Of a stretch of 46,474 bases of DNA, positions 34,601 through 43,058 are shown piece by piece. Origin of the DNA: Paenilisteria riparia FSL S10-1204 (GTDB lineage Bacteria; Bacillota; Bacilli; Lactobacillales; Listeriaceae). Position 1 is the first letter of the stretch; the number at the start of each line of letters is the position of its first letter. Both the position numbers and the translations under genes were made by a program. The DNA lies in contig NZ_AODL01000027.1 in NCBI RefSeq assembly GCF_000525995.1, forward strand, positions 1-46,474, read 5' to 3'. The notes beneath the pieces are model-generated. The model was given only the letters and a program-made list of their open reading frames with translations, was not told where the DNA came from and did not search any database.

Positions 34601-37600
34601 TTTTAGCGTGTTTGTCATTGTTTTGGAAACGATGTTTGTGCTTGTTGTTGCTTTTGAAATCGTAATTGGAATTGGCGTTGTGTCTAGTTTGTAATCCGTT
34701 GGCGCCGCTGTTTCGACGAGTGAGTAGTTGCCAAGCGGTAAGTTCGGAATAACGAGTTTTCCTTGTACATCTGTTGTTAAATTCGATTGTAGTGTTGCCC
34801 CAGAACTATTTAATAATTTGAAAACCGCTCCGGATAATGGCATGTGTGTCACGCTATCTTCTTTTGTTAGAGAAATTGTTCCTAAAATAGGCGCATCATA
34901 TGCCGTCACAGTGATTGGTGTTGTTTGTTTTGCTCCTATTGTAAAATTGTATGGCGTTGTATTTAGTTGGTATCCTTGTGGCGCAGTGACTTCTACGAAA
35001 GAATAACTTCCTGGTTCCAAATTCGTCAAATGAATTTTTCCATTCGCGTCGGTCGTCAGGTTATCTTGAACCACTGTGCCACCTCTCTTTAATTGGAAAA
35101 CTGCTCCTGACAACGCGCTAGTCGTGTTGATTTCGTATTTTGTCAACGTCACTTCGCCGACATATAGACTATTTTTGACTGTAACATCTTTAGCCGTTTG
35201 AGCTAAATTTACCGTCGTACCTGCTTCCAAAGCATCCGAGATGACATAACCCGCCGGCGCGGCCAGTTCCTTCAAAATATAATTCCCGTAGCGCAAAGCT
35301 CCGAAAACCACTTTACCAGTACTATCCGTCAAGCCCGAACGTAACATAACCGTTCCCGTCGCATCGTATAATGCCATATTGGCTCCGGCAAGCGGTGTGG
35401 TACCCGTATTCGTCTTCGTTAGCGTAATTGTGCCACGAACTCCCGTCGCGCTACCTCCGCCGTCTGTGACCTTAACAACGACATCATATGCCGTCTCCAC
35501 TAGCTCCGTCGTAATGTTACTACCAGCAAGTTTGATAGTATTACTAACTGTTTCTTTGTCATTCGCGTCAATAAACGAACTGTATTTCAAAATATATGCC
35601 GTCGAAATCGTACTCGCAAACGTTATTTTAAATTTCTGCGCTCCCGTCACATTATCCGTCGTGATTTCAAGCGTATAATCCGTCCCTTGCACCATCTCTG
35701 CGCCTTGCGTAAACGTCCCGTTGCTAGCTACCACCGTCTTATAAAGGTGAAATGAAGATGGAATCAATACTTGGTTACTTGTCGGTGTATCTACAATTGT
35801 TGCGTTTGAAATCGTTGACTGCCCAGCATTAATGTTCGCCGTCCAATCAATATTTTTACCATTTTGCGTACCCGACTTCGTAACATAGCTTCCACCACTT
35901 GGAATGTTCACCGTTCCCGTCCACGAAGCAAAATTCTGCGCACCATCTTTTAACGTCCCCGTGTTTTGATAAGAAGCCACAATCAACGTATCTGCAATGC
36001 TCGTCTTATACGTAATATAGTACGCCGTCTGAATACTATGATTAAAATGCACCGTAATCACATTTTCCGTCGTATCCAGCGTATACTCACTACTCGGCAC
36101 AAGCCCACCGTCCGAATACGTATTCTGCCCCGAACCAAGCGTCATCTTATGCACTTCAATCGTATTCGGCAACAATTTCTGATTCGCCGGGATAGCATCC
36201 GTAAAAATCGGATCCGTCACAGTCAGCAAGTTGTAGTTCATGCCAACCGTCCACGTTAGCTCCTTCTTCTGTGCATTGTAGCTCCCCGACTTAAATCCAT
36301 TGTTCTTCGTATAATCTCCCGGGTTTACATTCACCACTAACGAACTCGTATCCTCCCCATTAATCTCCGTCCATAAAATTGAAGCCACATTTTCAAAATT
36401 GTTCGGCGCCGTCACTTCCGAATAATTAAACGACGTCGTGTATGTCAACTTCAATGTATGTGTCATATTTTCCGCATAAGCACCAATGAACGTCACCAAA
36501 AAACCTTTTCCATCCGCGTTAAGCTCCAACTCGTAATCCGTCCCGAGAACCAACACACTATTCGCATTATTCATGTCTACTATTTTCACCGTATTTTGTA
36601 ACAAGGTTAAGCCGCCCGAATTAAAACGATCCTTAATAAAAGCATGATTCATAATATAGTTGTTATTATTAATAATCTGCTCCCACTGCATCACTTTTGT
36701 ATTATAGTTAATGCTCGTCGCTCGCTTACTAATATTGCCCTGCGTTACACCACGCGTCGAACTTACCGTCGTCGTATTCGTCGAACTCACCTGATTTGTC
36801 ACATTAATATTACTCGTAATCAATCCTGTCGGTACCGTATCATACGTAATTACATACGCCCCACTAATCCCCTGGTTAAACTGCAAATTAAACCCGTTCT
36901 GCGTCGCATTAGATGTCGGCGTCACCGTATAAGCCGTAGAAGGCACCGTGCTACCAATCGTTGCTGCGCCAGTCCCATCAATGCTCACATTTTTCACAAC
37001 AATCGAGCCTGGCACAAGTCCATACGTATTCGAAAACAAATCTCGAATAATCGCATTTGCCTGCGTAATCGTTGCCGTATCATAATTATAATTAACCGTC
37101 CAAGAAATTTTTTGCGTCTTCGAATCATACGTACTTGACTTATTCAGACGCTTTCCACGGTTAATCTTCACCGTCGAAGAAGCCGAAATCGCGGGATTCC
37201 CCGTACTGGTTAACGTCGCCTTATTCGTAAAACTCGTTTTCGTCAAATCCGTAATCGTCGTCGTATATCGCACCTCATACGCCTGAATCGTACTATCCAC
37301 AAAATCAATTTCAAGCGTATTATTCGCATTCGGCACAATCGTGTACTCCGACGGGTCTGCCAATTCCCCTGCACTATTCGTCCCATCTATAAACACATTC
37401 AGCTTATACACTTTTATCGACGTTGGATCAAGCGATAAGCCGGCCTGCATCGTGTCTTTCAAAACTGCATTCTTAAGCAATTTCTGATTCCCATTCACCT
37501 GTACTTTCCAGTTAATCGAAGTGGGATTATACGTCGCATTTGCCACCCCCGCCTTCGCAATCGCCGTCCCACCAGTCGGTAAGAAATCCAGTGTGAACGT

Positions 37601-38635
37601 CGTCCCCTCATCTACCGGAAACGTAATTGTTTTCGTCGTGGTTCCAATCAGACGCTGCTTATCAAAATACGTATTAAAATGCAATTCCCCGTGAACCTCC
37701 GAGGATGTCTCCGCATTTTCATTAAACGTCAATGTCACCATATGATCCGTATTCACAACAAACGTCCCATACTCCCCAAGCGTCCCCGTAATCGGCGAAT
37801 TAATTGCAAAAATAGTTGGTATCGCAAACGTATACGTATCACCGTTCTTCACATTAAGCGCATCAGGAAGCGCCCATTCAAACTGAATTTTGGCGGAAGA
37901 ATCCACCGTTGGGCGGTTCTCATCCGTGTAAGGATTCCCATCACTATCCGTAAAAATAACATTCGTCAAAATATTTTCATCAATTACTCCGTTCACCGTC
38001 GCAACCGAAGCCTTTGCTTTTGGTGTCACCGCTTTCTTCGTATCTTTTTTCTCGGTATCCTCTTTCACCGTCTCTTTTTCCGGCGGCACTTCCGGCTCAG
38101 TAACCGGCGTCATCGTTTGCTGCAACGGGACTTGCAACGTCACCAACTGCGAACCAAGATCAAAGTCCAGCGGTAGCAACTTCTCTTTCGTATCACTCTG
38201 TAGCGTTGCCTGTAACACGATATCCCCGACCCGGTCTTCATCAAATATAGGCACATCTTTATTTAGCTGAATTTGCAAGACATGTTTTTCATTATCCACA
38301 GACCATTTGCCATAAGCCACATCATCAATTTTGAAATCTGCTTGCGATTCGCCCACGATATCTAGTGCTTCTGGGAGTGTCACTAAAATCTCTTTTCCCG
38401 CCAAACTCTCCCCACTCGCAATTTTCCAGTCATATCGCACATTTAGCTTACTCTCATGCAAAACAACCGGCTTAGACTTCTCCGTTATAACGTTCCCTTC
38501 CCCATCCTCCACTGTTGCTTGTGTAAAGAAATCCTGTTTCGCCGTTTCTAAATTCTCAGATTGCGCTGGCACAGCTGTTAAAACGGTGAAAGCTACGAGC
38601 ATAACAGTGAGAACTGCCGCTAACACCTTTTTCAT
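33407..38635 (-). CDS. Giant cell-wall surface protein, N-terminal part (SpaA/Cna_B repeats)
   Basis: Secreted adhesin-like protein. A signal peptide (about 1-27, VLAAVLTVMLVAFTV... PAQS) is followed by two N-terminal beta-rich domains and about five collagen-binding-like repeats of ~130 aa (pattern KxxxWTVxxNYxxxxI ... LxPxSIxVyK). SpaA/Cna_B domains 1-7 then begin near residue 1105. Frame breaks at LDKKNKNTD; removing one A in the A8 run at 33438-33445 gives LDKKTKTPIAGATF and continues to the LPHTG end, 2365 aa in all. As read, the truncated product would be secreted and not wall-anchored. Start ATG 38635 has AAAGGGG 8 nt upstream. It resembles the L. monocytogenes peptidoglycan-bound protein near the Ca2+ ATPase gene. 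Confidence 0.88.
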   Translation of the reverse strand: MKKVLAAVLTVMLVAFTVLTAVPAQSENLETAKQDFFTQATVEDGEGNVITEKSKPVVLHESKLNVRYDWKIASGESLAGKEILVTLPEALDIVGESQADFKIDDVAYGKWSVDNEKHVLQIQLNKDVPIFDEDRVGDIVLQATLQSDTKEKLLPLDFDLGSQLVTLQVPLQQTMTPVTEPEVPPEKETVKEDTEKKDTKKAVTPKAKASVATVNGVIDENILTNVIFTDSDGNPYTDENRPTVDSSAKIQFEWALPDALNVKNGDTYTFAIPTIFAINSPITGTLGEYGTFVVNTDHMVTLTFNENAETSSEVHGELHFNTYFDKQRLIGTTTKTITFPVDEGTTFTLDFLPTGGTAIAKAGVANATYNPTSINWKVQVNGNQKLLKNAVLKDTMQAGLSLDPTSIKVYKLNVFIDGTNSAGELADPSEYTIVPNANNTLEIDFVDSTIQAYEVRYTTTITDLTKTSFTNKATLTSTGNPAISASSTVKINRGKRLNKSSTYDSKTQKISWTVNYNYDTATITQANAIIRDLFSNTYGLVPGSIVVKNVSIDGTGAATIGSTVPSTAYTVTPTSNATQNGFNLQFNQGISGAYVITYDTVPTGLITSNINVTNQVSSTNTTTVSSTRGVTQGNISKRATSINYNTKVMQWEQIINNNNYIMNHAFIKDRFNSGGLTLLQNTVKIVDMNNANSVLVLGTDYELELNADGKGFLVTFIGAYAENMTHTLKLTYTTSFNYSEVTAPNNFENVASILWTEINGEDTSSLVVNVNPGDYTKNNGFKSGSYNAQKKELTWTVGMNYNLLTVTDPIFTDAIPANQKLLPNTIEVHKMTLGSGQNTYSDGGLVPSSEYTLDTTENVITVHFNHSIQTAYYITYKTSIADTLIVASYQNTGTLKDGAQNFASWTGTVNIPSGGSYVTKSGTQNGKNIDWTANINAGQSTISNATIVDTPTSNQVLIPSSFHLYKTVVASNGTFTQGAEMVQGTDYTLEITTDNVTGAQKFKITFASTISTAYILKYSSFIDANDKETVSNTIKLAGSNITTELVETAYDVVVKVTDGGGSATGVRGTITLTKTNTGTTPLAGANMALYDATGTVMLRSGLTDSTGKVVFGALRYGNYILKELAAPAGYVISDALEAGTTVNLAQTAKDVTVKNSLYVGEVTLTKYEINTTSALSGAVFQLKRGGTVVQDNLTTDANGKIHLTNLEPGSYSFVEVTAPQGYQLNTTPYNFTIGAKQTTPITVTAYDAPILGTISLTKEDSVTHMPLSGAVFKLLNSSGATLQSNLTTDVQGKLVIPNLPLGNYSLVETAAPTDYKLDTTPIPITISKATTSTNIVSKTMTNTLKTGGVKLTKKDKKSKLALSGAVFSLQKANGDVVQANLTSDENGEIHVTNLAPGNYQFVETTAPTGYYLDDTAIPFTIVKSQQQEVALTALDTVVPGTVILTKQDHVSKEGLAGATFQLLDADEQVLQTDLETDEFGKLTIENLDPGDYFLVETSAPEAYQLDSTPIPFRIALAQQEALAITHDNTLKTGGFTLHKVDSVNDQQKLTGAQFDLKVSDTGEIVRSDLEVDENGDLSIDGLAPGDYELTETKAPQDYELPTSDYHFTITKNQTKALDITYSNELIKGKAKLIKQDSVNPLQHIAGATFDVQNNQGEVVQSGLVTNDEGEITTQDLAPGDYRFVETSAAFGYILDATPVPFTITKSQQETTVVEKTNTLTPGSVILEKLDKKNKNTDCRCYI

Positions 38636-38886
38636 CACTTTTTCCCCTTTCGAATATACTTGCTTAAAGCTAACACTATCTATTTATAGATTGTAAAAAT
38701 TATAGATATTTATACTTATTTTTTGTGATTTAAATTACAAACTCCTTCCTTCATTACCTCCTAATTATTATTTTCAAACACAGCACTCCAGTTTTTTAGT
38801 AAATAGCTCTTGAAAAAAGGCTAATAAATCCATTCAAGCTGTACTTTTTCGTTCATTATTGAACTTCAAAAATTTTAGGCAAAAAA

Positions 38887-38917
38887 CACACTACATCCTA
38901 ATAAAAAATGTAGTGTG
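38887..38917 (-). terminator. Terminator of the ABC exporter gene
   Basis: CACACTACAT (38887-38896) and ATGTAGTGTG (38908-38917) are perfect 10-bp arms followed by six T's on the minus strand. The rest of the 289-bp gap up to the surface-protein start is AT-rich; its promoter was not resolved. Confidence 0.9.
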
Positions 38918-38924
38918 CCTAGTA

Positions 38925-40646
38925 TTATTGATTTCTAGCAAACTGCGCATTATGCAAGTTACGATACGTTCCTTGTTTTTCCATTAATTCTTCATGCGTC
39001 CCCTGCTCGGCGATTCCTGATTCATTCACCACGATAATCCGGTCGGCATGTTTAATCGTTGCTAAGCGGTGCGCAATAATCATTGTTGTACGCCCTTTGG
39101 CAAGTTCATCTAACGACTGCTGAATGACTAATTCTGTCTCCGTATCAAGTGCTGAAGTCGCCTCGTCAAGAATCAAGATTGGTGGATTTTTCAAGAACAT
39201 CCTTGCAATCGCCAGCCGTTGCTTTTGCCCACCAGAAAGTTTCACGCCACGTTCACCGATAATCGTATCCAAACCGTTTGGCATTTCTTGCACGACTTTT
39301 TCCAGATGTGCTAATTTTACAACGTACCAAATCTCTTCTTCCGTCGCATCCAGCTTCCCATAGGAAATATTTTCACGAATTGTCCCAGAAAACAAAAACA
39401 CATCCTGCTGTACCACGCCAATTTGCGTCCGTAAAGAATCCAGCGTCATCGCCTGAATATTAATCCCATCAATCGTAATCGCGCCATCCGTTACCTCATA
39501 AAACCGCGGCAACAAATTACAAATCGTCGTCTTTCCTGCACCAGATGGCCCCACAAAAGCAACCGTCTCGCCAGCCTTCACACGAAGATCAATCCCGTCC
39601 AGTACCGTTTTTCCAGAATCATATTGAAACGACACATGGTCATACACAATGTCTCCACGCAGCGCCCCAACATTTACAGCACCATCCCTATCCTTAATCG
39701 TTGGCTCCGTATCAATCACTTCAATAAATCGCTTAAATCCAGCAATCCCTTTCGGATAACTCTCAATCACCGCATTAATCTTCTCAATCGGCCGCATAAA
39801 TACGTTCGTCAGCAAGATAAAACTTACAAACTGCCCGTAGGTAATCCCATCATTAATAACAAAATAAGAACCAAAAAACAATGCAAATAACGTAATCAAA
39901 CGCATCAAAAAGTAGTTAAATGAAAAACTAAATCCCATCACCTTGTAAAACATTAATTTAGACTTACGATACGTCTGGTTTAACTTGCCAAAACGCTTAC
40001 GTTCAAAATCCTCATTCGCAAACGCCTGCACCACACGCACACCACTAATCGCATTTTCCACACCAGCATTAAAACTACCCAGATCCTTGAAAATTTGCGT
40101 ATTCACACCAGTCATTTTTTTATTAAAGAAAATAATTAGCACCGTCAAAATTGGCACTAAAATAATCGTCATCACTGCGAGTTTCACATTAATTGTCAAC
40201 ATCAACAAGAACGCTCCAACAAGCGACATAATCGAAATAAAAATATCCTCTGGCCCGTGATGCGCCACCTCGCCAATCTCAAACAAATCCGTCGTCATCC
40301 GTGACATCAACTTCCCTGTTTTCTGATTGTCATAATACTCAAACGGTTGCTTTTGCAAATGAGCAAACAGATCGCGCCGCATATCCGTCTCAATATTGAG
40401 CCCTAACTTATGCCCCCAGTAAGTCACAATATACTGCATAAACATATTCAAGAAATAAAAGAACAAAAGTGCCAAAGCCGCAGTCACGATTAAGCCCCAA
40501 TCTCGGTCAGGTAGCAACTTGTCAATCACCTGATTCACGGCCACCGGAAACGCAAGCTCAAGCAGTGCCGCAATAACCGCACAACCAAAGTCGATTATAA
40601 ATAAAAGCTTGTAAGGCTTATAATAACTAAAAAACCGTTTTAACAT
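38925..40646 (-). CDS. ABC exporter, fused membrane and ATPase domains (Sav1866/LmrA type)
   Basis: Half-transporter of 573 aa that works as a dimer. The membrane domain (about 1-310) has six helices and the coupling segment FEYYDNQKTGKLMSRMTTD. The ATPase domain has Walker A GPSGAGKTT, Q-loop VVQQDVFLFSGTIRENI, signature [15 protein letters not shown], Walker B ILILDEATSALD and H-loop IIAHRLATI. It may export drugs, lipids or peptides. ATG 40646 has GGGGAG upstream. It has its own promoter with an inverted repeat at about -45, directly after a Crp/Fnr regulator gene. Confidence 0.92.
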   Translation of the reverse strand: MLKRFFSYYKPYKLLFIIDFGCAVIAALLELAFPVAVNQVIDKLLPDRDWGLIVTAALALLFFYFLNMFMQYIVTYWGHKLGLNIETDMRRDLFAHLQKQPFEYYDNQKTGKLMSRMTTDLFEIGEVAHHGPEDIFISIMSLVGAFLLMLTINVKLAVMTIILVPILTVLIIFFNKKMTGVNTQIFKDLGSFNAGVENAISGVRVVQAFANEDFERKRFGKLNQTYRKSKLMFYKVMGFSFSFNYFLMRLITLFALFFGSYFVINDGITYGQFVSFILLTNVFMRPIEKINAVIESYPKGIAGFKRFIEVIDTEPTIKDRDGAVNVGALRGDIVYDHVSFQYDSGKTVLDGIDLRVKAGETVAFVGPSGAGKTTICNLLPRFYEVTDGAITIDGINIQAMTLDSLRTQIGVVQQDVFLFSGTIRENISYGKLDATEEEIWYVVKLAHLEKVVQEMPNGLDTIIGERGVKLSGGQKQRLAIARMFLKNPPILILDEATSALDTETELVIQQSLDELAKGRTTMIIAHRLATIKHADRIIVVNESGIAEQGTHEELMEKQGTYRNLHNAQFARNQ

Positions 40647-40675
40647 CAAAAACTCCCCTTTCCCACAGAAATACC

Positions 40676-40722
40676 ATTATAACAAATAAAAGCACCCCTG
40701 CCTAGTTGAGAGCTATTCTCAA
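40676..40722 (-). promoter_or_regulatory. Promoter of the ABC exporter with upstream inverted repeat
   Basis: Minus strand -35 TAGGCA (40704-40699), 17-bp spacer, -10 TATAAT (40681-40676). TTGAGA-N5-TCTCAA (40722-40706) ends next to the -35, centred near -45, an activator-type position. It abuts the stop codon of the Crp/Fnr gene. Confidence 0.5.
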
Positions 40723-41382
40723 TTAAAAAATCACATTTTCCTGAATCACATCTAACTTTTTAATAATAATATACCGCCGTTGCATCGCGATAACACCTTC
40801 CGCTTTCAACTGCTGAAAAATACGGTTCACACTACTCGCCGAATTAATCCCACAAAAGTGCCCAATCTCCTCATTACTCACCAAAAAATCAATCAAAAAC
40901 TCATCTTTGTCTATCTCCACGCCAAATAATTTATACATTTCATAAAGTTGCGTACAAATCGCACCTAGCTTACCATTCATCAACATTTGCTGCATCTTCT
41001 TAATCGACTCCACCAAGCGCGTACGATAATAATCTTTCACATAAATTTGCAAATCCGCATTTCCATTCACATCTTTCCAAAATCGAACCCGATCAATACG
41101 ATACAATTCCGCACGATCTGACTCCACACGAATATTAAAAGGTGCATTCGCAAACTGAGAATACTCATCCTTTAGCAACGACACAATGTCCATTTTATTA
41201 ATATACGCCAAGTTAAATTCCCGACCATCCCTCGAAATAATGCTCGTCTTAATAATCCCACTTTTTAATATATATACATACGAATCTTCCAATCCTTCGT
41301 AAGTTAAATATTTTCGTTTTCCTCTCGTAACTACTGGAAAATCGTTGGCACTCACATACTCACTAAGAATATCATGATTCAT
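40723..41382 (-). CDS. Crp/Fnr-family (PrfA-like) transcriptional regulator
   Basis: 219 aa. The N-terminal cyclic-nucleotide-like beta barrel (about 20-110) lacks the phosphate-binding signature of a true cAMP site. A long dimer helix (about 115-135) and a C-terminal winged helix follow, with HTH near NEEIGHFCGINSASSVNRIFQQLKAEG. No Cys cluster for an iron-sulphur centre is seen. Listeria genomes carry many such PrfA-like paralogues. It is divergent from an MFS gene and precedes the ABC exporter; either may be its target. GGGAGGAT is upstream of the ATG. Confidence 0.82.
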   Translation of the reverse strand: MNHDILSEYVSANDFPVVTRGKRKYLTYEGLEDSYVYILKSGIIKTSIISRDGREFNLAYINKMDIVSLLKDEYSQFANAPFNIRVESDRAELYRIDRVRFWKDVNGNADLQIYVKDYYRTRLVESIKKMQQMLMNGKLGAICTQLYEMYKLFGVEIDKDEFLIDFLVSNEEIGHFCGINSASSVNRIFQQLKAEGVIAMQRRYIIIKKLDVIQENVIF

Positions 41383-41452
41383 TTTCCATCCTCCCTTTCT
41401 AGCAACTTTCGCGCCCGTTTATTTATCATACAAAATTATAACTCATTTATTC

Positions 41453-41466
41453 GCAACATTTGTTAT
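41453..41466. promoter_or_regulatory. PrfA-box-like palindrome
   Basis: GCAACATTTGTTAT matches TTAACANNTGTTAA at all eight inner AACA/TGTT positions, with three mismatches at the flanks. It lies between the Crp/Fnr gene and the MFS gene, 12 bp before a TATAAT (41440-41435, minus strand) of the regulator gene. That is closer than at known PrfA-activated promoters, so repression or autoregulation would fit better. Confidence 0.35.
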
Positions 41467-41580
41467 ACATTTTTGTTTATATCATACCAGTTTAGCAAAT
41501 CAAAAAGTATCCCGATGAAAATACCCCTATAATAATGCTTGTTATTCGCATAAATTACAAGAAGAAAGGGATTATATCGC

Positions 41581-42771
41581 ATGAAAGAAAAATTATTTAA
41601 TCAAGGCTTTGTTTTAATCACACTCATTAACTTCGTTGTGTACCTCGTCTACTATTTATTAATGGTTATCATCGCCGTCATCGCCCAAGAAGAACTAAAT
41701 GCCTCACTAGGGGTTGCAGGTTTTGCCTCAGGTATTTACATTCTCGGTACGCTTCTAGCTAGACTCTACATGGGCAAAAAATTAGAATTATTCGGTCGAA
41801 AACGCGTTTTACGATATGGCATTCTGTTCTTTCTAATCACAACAATAGCTTACATGTACATGCCTTCCATCTCCGTCATGTTCCTTATTCGCTTTTTAAA
41901 CGGTTTTGCATACGGAACTACTTCCACCGCCACCAATGCCATCGTCACTTCCTATATTCCGAAATCAAGAAGCGGTGAAGGAATCAATTATTACGGACTC
42001 AGCACAAGTTTAGCCGCAGCAATCGGGCCATTTATCGGGATGATTTTATTAAGCACGACAAGTTTTTATACCATTATCATTTTTTCTACCATCCTTGTAT
42101 CCCTAACAACCATCCTTTGTTTCTATCTCCCAGTAAAAAATATCGTTTTAACACCCGAACATCGAAAAGCATTAAAAACATGGACACTATCCAGCTTTGT
42201 GGAATTTAAAGTATTGCCAATCGCCTTTGTCGCCTTTTTAATGGGCACCTCTTATTCTACCGTCCTTACTTTTCTCGCTTCCTATGCTAGAGAAATCAAC
42301 TTAATAAGTGCCGGCACCTTCTTCTTCGTTGTATACGCACTAGTCATTACTTTTACAAGACCGATGTCCGGAAAAATATTCGACACCAAAGGAGAAAAAT
42401 TTGTGATGTATCCAAGTTATCTTTTTTTAGCCGTGGGACTATTTGTTTTAAGTACAGCATCCACAAGCTTTATCTTGCTTCTTTCTGGCGCTCTCATCGG
42501 CTTAGGCTACGGCACTTTTATGTCGAATGGGCAAGCCGTTAGTTTGAAATCATGCGAACCACACCGAATCGGTATTGCCTTATCCACCTACTTTATTGGG
42601 CTTGATTTAGGCTTAGGAATCGGACCTTACATCATGGGAGAAATCCACCACGTTTTATCTTTCCAAGGCCTGTATATTCTAGCAGGAATCATCGCTCTAG
42701 CTTGCATTTTTGTCTATATGTATTTTTCAAGCGTTACAACAAAATATGTAAAAGGAAGTGAAGAACAATGA
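41581..42771 (+). CDS. Major facilitator superfamily transporter
   Basis: 396 aa, 12 predicted helices. The loop 2-3 MFS motif is ARLYMGKKLELFGRKRVL, and the motif between helices 8-9 is TRPMSGKIFDTKGEK. It resembles drug/arabinose-efflux-type exporters of the YwoG/AraJ kind. AAGAAAGGGA precedes the ATG. The stop overlaps the start of a small frameshifted ORF. Divergence from the PrfA-like regulator suggests control by it. The substrate is unknown. Confidence 0.88.
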   Translation: MKEKLFNQGFVLITLINFVVYLVYYLLMVIIAVIAQEELNASLGVAGFASGIYILGTLLARLYMGKKLELFGRKRVLRYGILFFLITTIAYMYMPSISVMFLIRFLNGFAYGTTSTATNAIVTSYIPKSRSGEGINYYGLSTSLAAAIGPFIGMILLSTTSFYTIIIFSTILVSLTTILCFYLPVKNIVLTPEHRKALKTWTLSSFVEFKVLPIAFVAFLMGTSYSTVLTFLASYAREINLISAGTFFFVVYALVITFTRPMSGKIFDTKGEKFVMYPSYLFLAVGLFVLSTASTSFILLLSGALIGLGYGTFMSNGQAVSLKSCEPHRIGIALSTYFIGLDLGLGIGPYIMGEIHHVLSFQGLYILAGIIALACIFVYMYFSSVTTKYVKGSEEQ

Positions 42772-43020
42772 ACCCCAATCATGTCCTCCTCATCACAGCA
42801 GCCGGCTATATCATAGGTACCCAATTAGCAAACGACGAAAAAAAAACAATCCCTATTACTAGAAGACGTCCACATTAACAACACGACACAACGATTAATC
42901 GATCACTTTGAAAGCCTAGAAATCGCAAAAGAACATGTCATTGGTTTTAAATCAATGTCCAACGACGATTCACGAAACCTGATTGCTAGATGGCAGTCCG
43001 ATTACTTCACTACTTCTTGA
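42768..43020 (+). pseudogene. Small ORF coupled to the MFS gene, frameshifted
   Basis: The ATG overlaps the MFS stop (ATGA). As read it gives 36 codons and stops at 42876. Removing one A from the nine-A run at 42838-42846 gives 83 aa, passing through ANDEKKQSLLLEDVHIN and ending RWQSDYFTTS, directly before a terminator. I do not recognise the family. A hydrophobic start (HVLLITAAGYIIGTQL) could be a Rossmann-like strand or a signal-like segment. The terminator position and exact frame closure argue that the corrected form is the real gene. Confidence 0.55.
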
Positions 43021-43024
43021 TATC

Positions 43025-43058
43025 AGAAAAGCATTGCGTTTTTACGCAATGCTTTTCT
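43025..43058. terminator. Bidirectional terminator overlapping a coding end
   Basis: AGAAAAGCATTGCGT and ACGCAATGCTTTTCT, perfect 15-bp arms with a 4-nt loop. T-rich DNA follows on the plus strand. One arm encodes the last codons (KKSIA and stop) of the convergent membrane-protein gene. Confidence 0.85.

Noticed and set aside
36644..38176. Long Arg/Ile/His-rich plus-strand ORFs opposite the surface protein
   Set aside because: Mirror frames of a Thr/Asn/Val-rich gene, with no ribosome binding sites and implausible composition.
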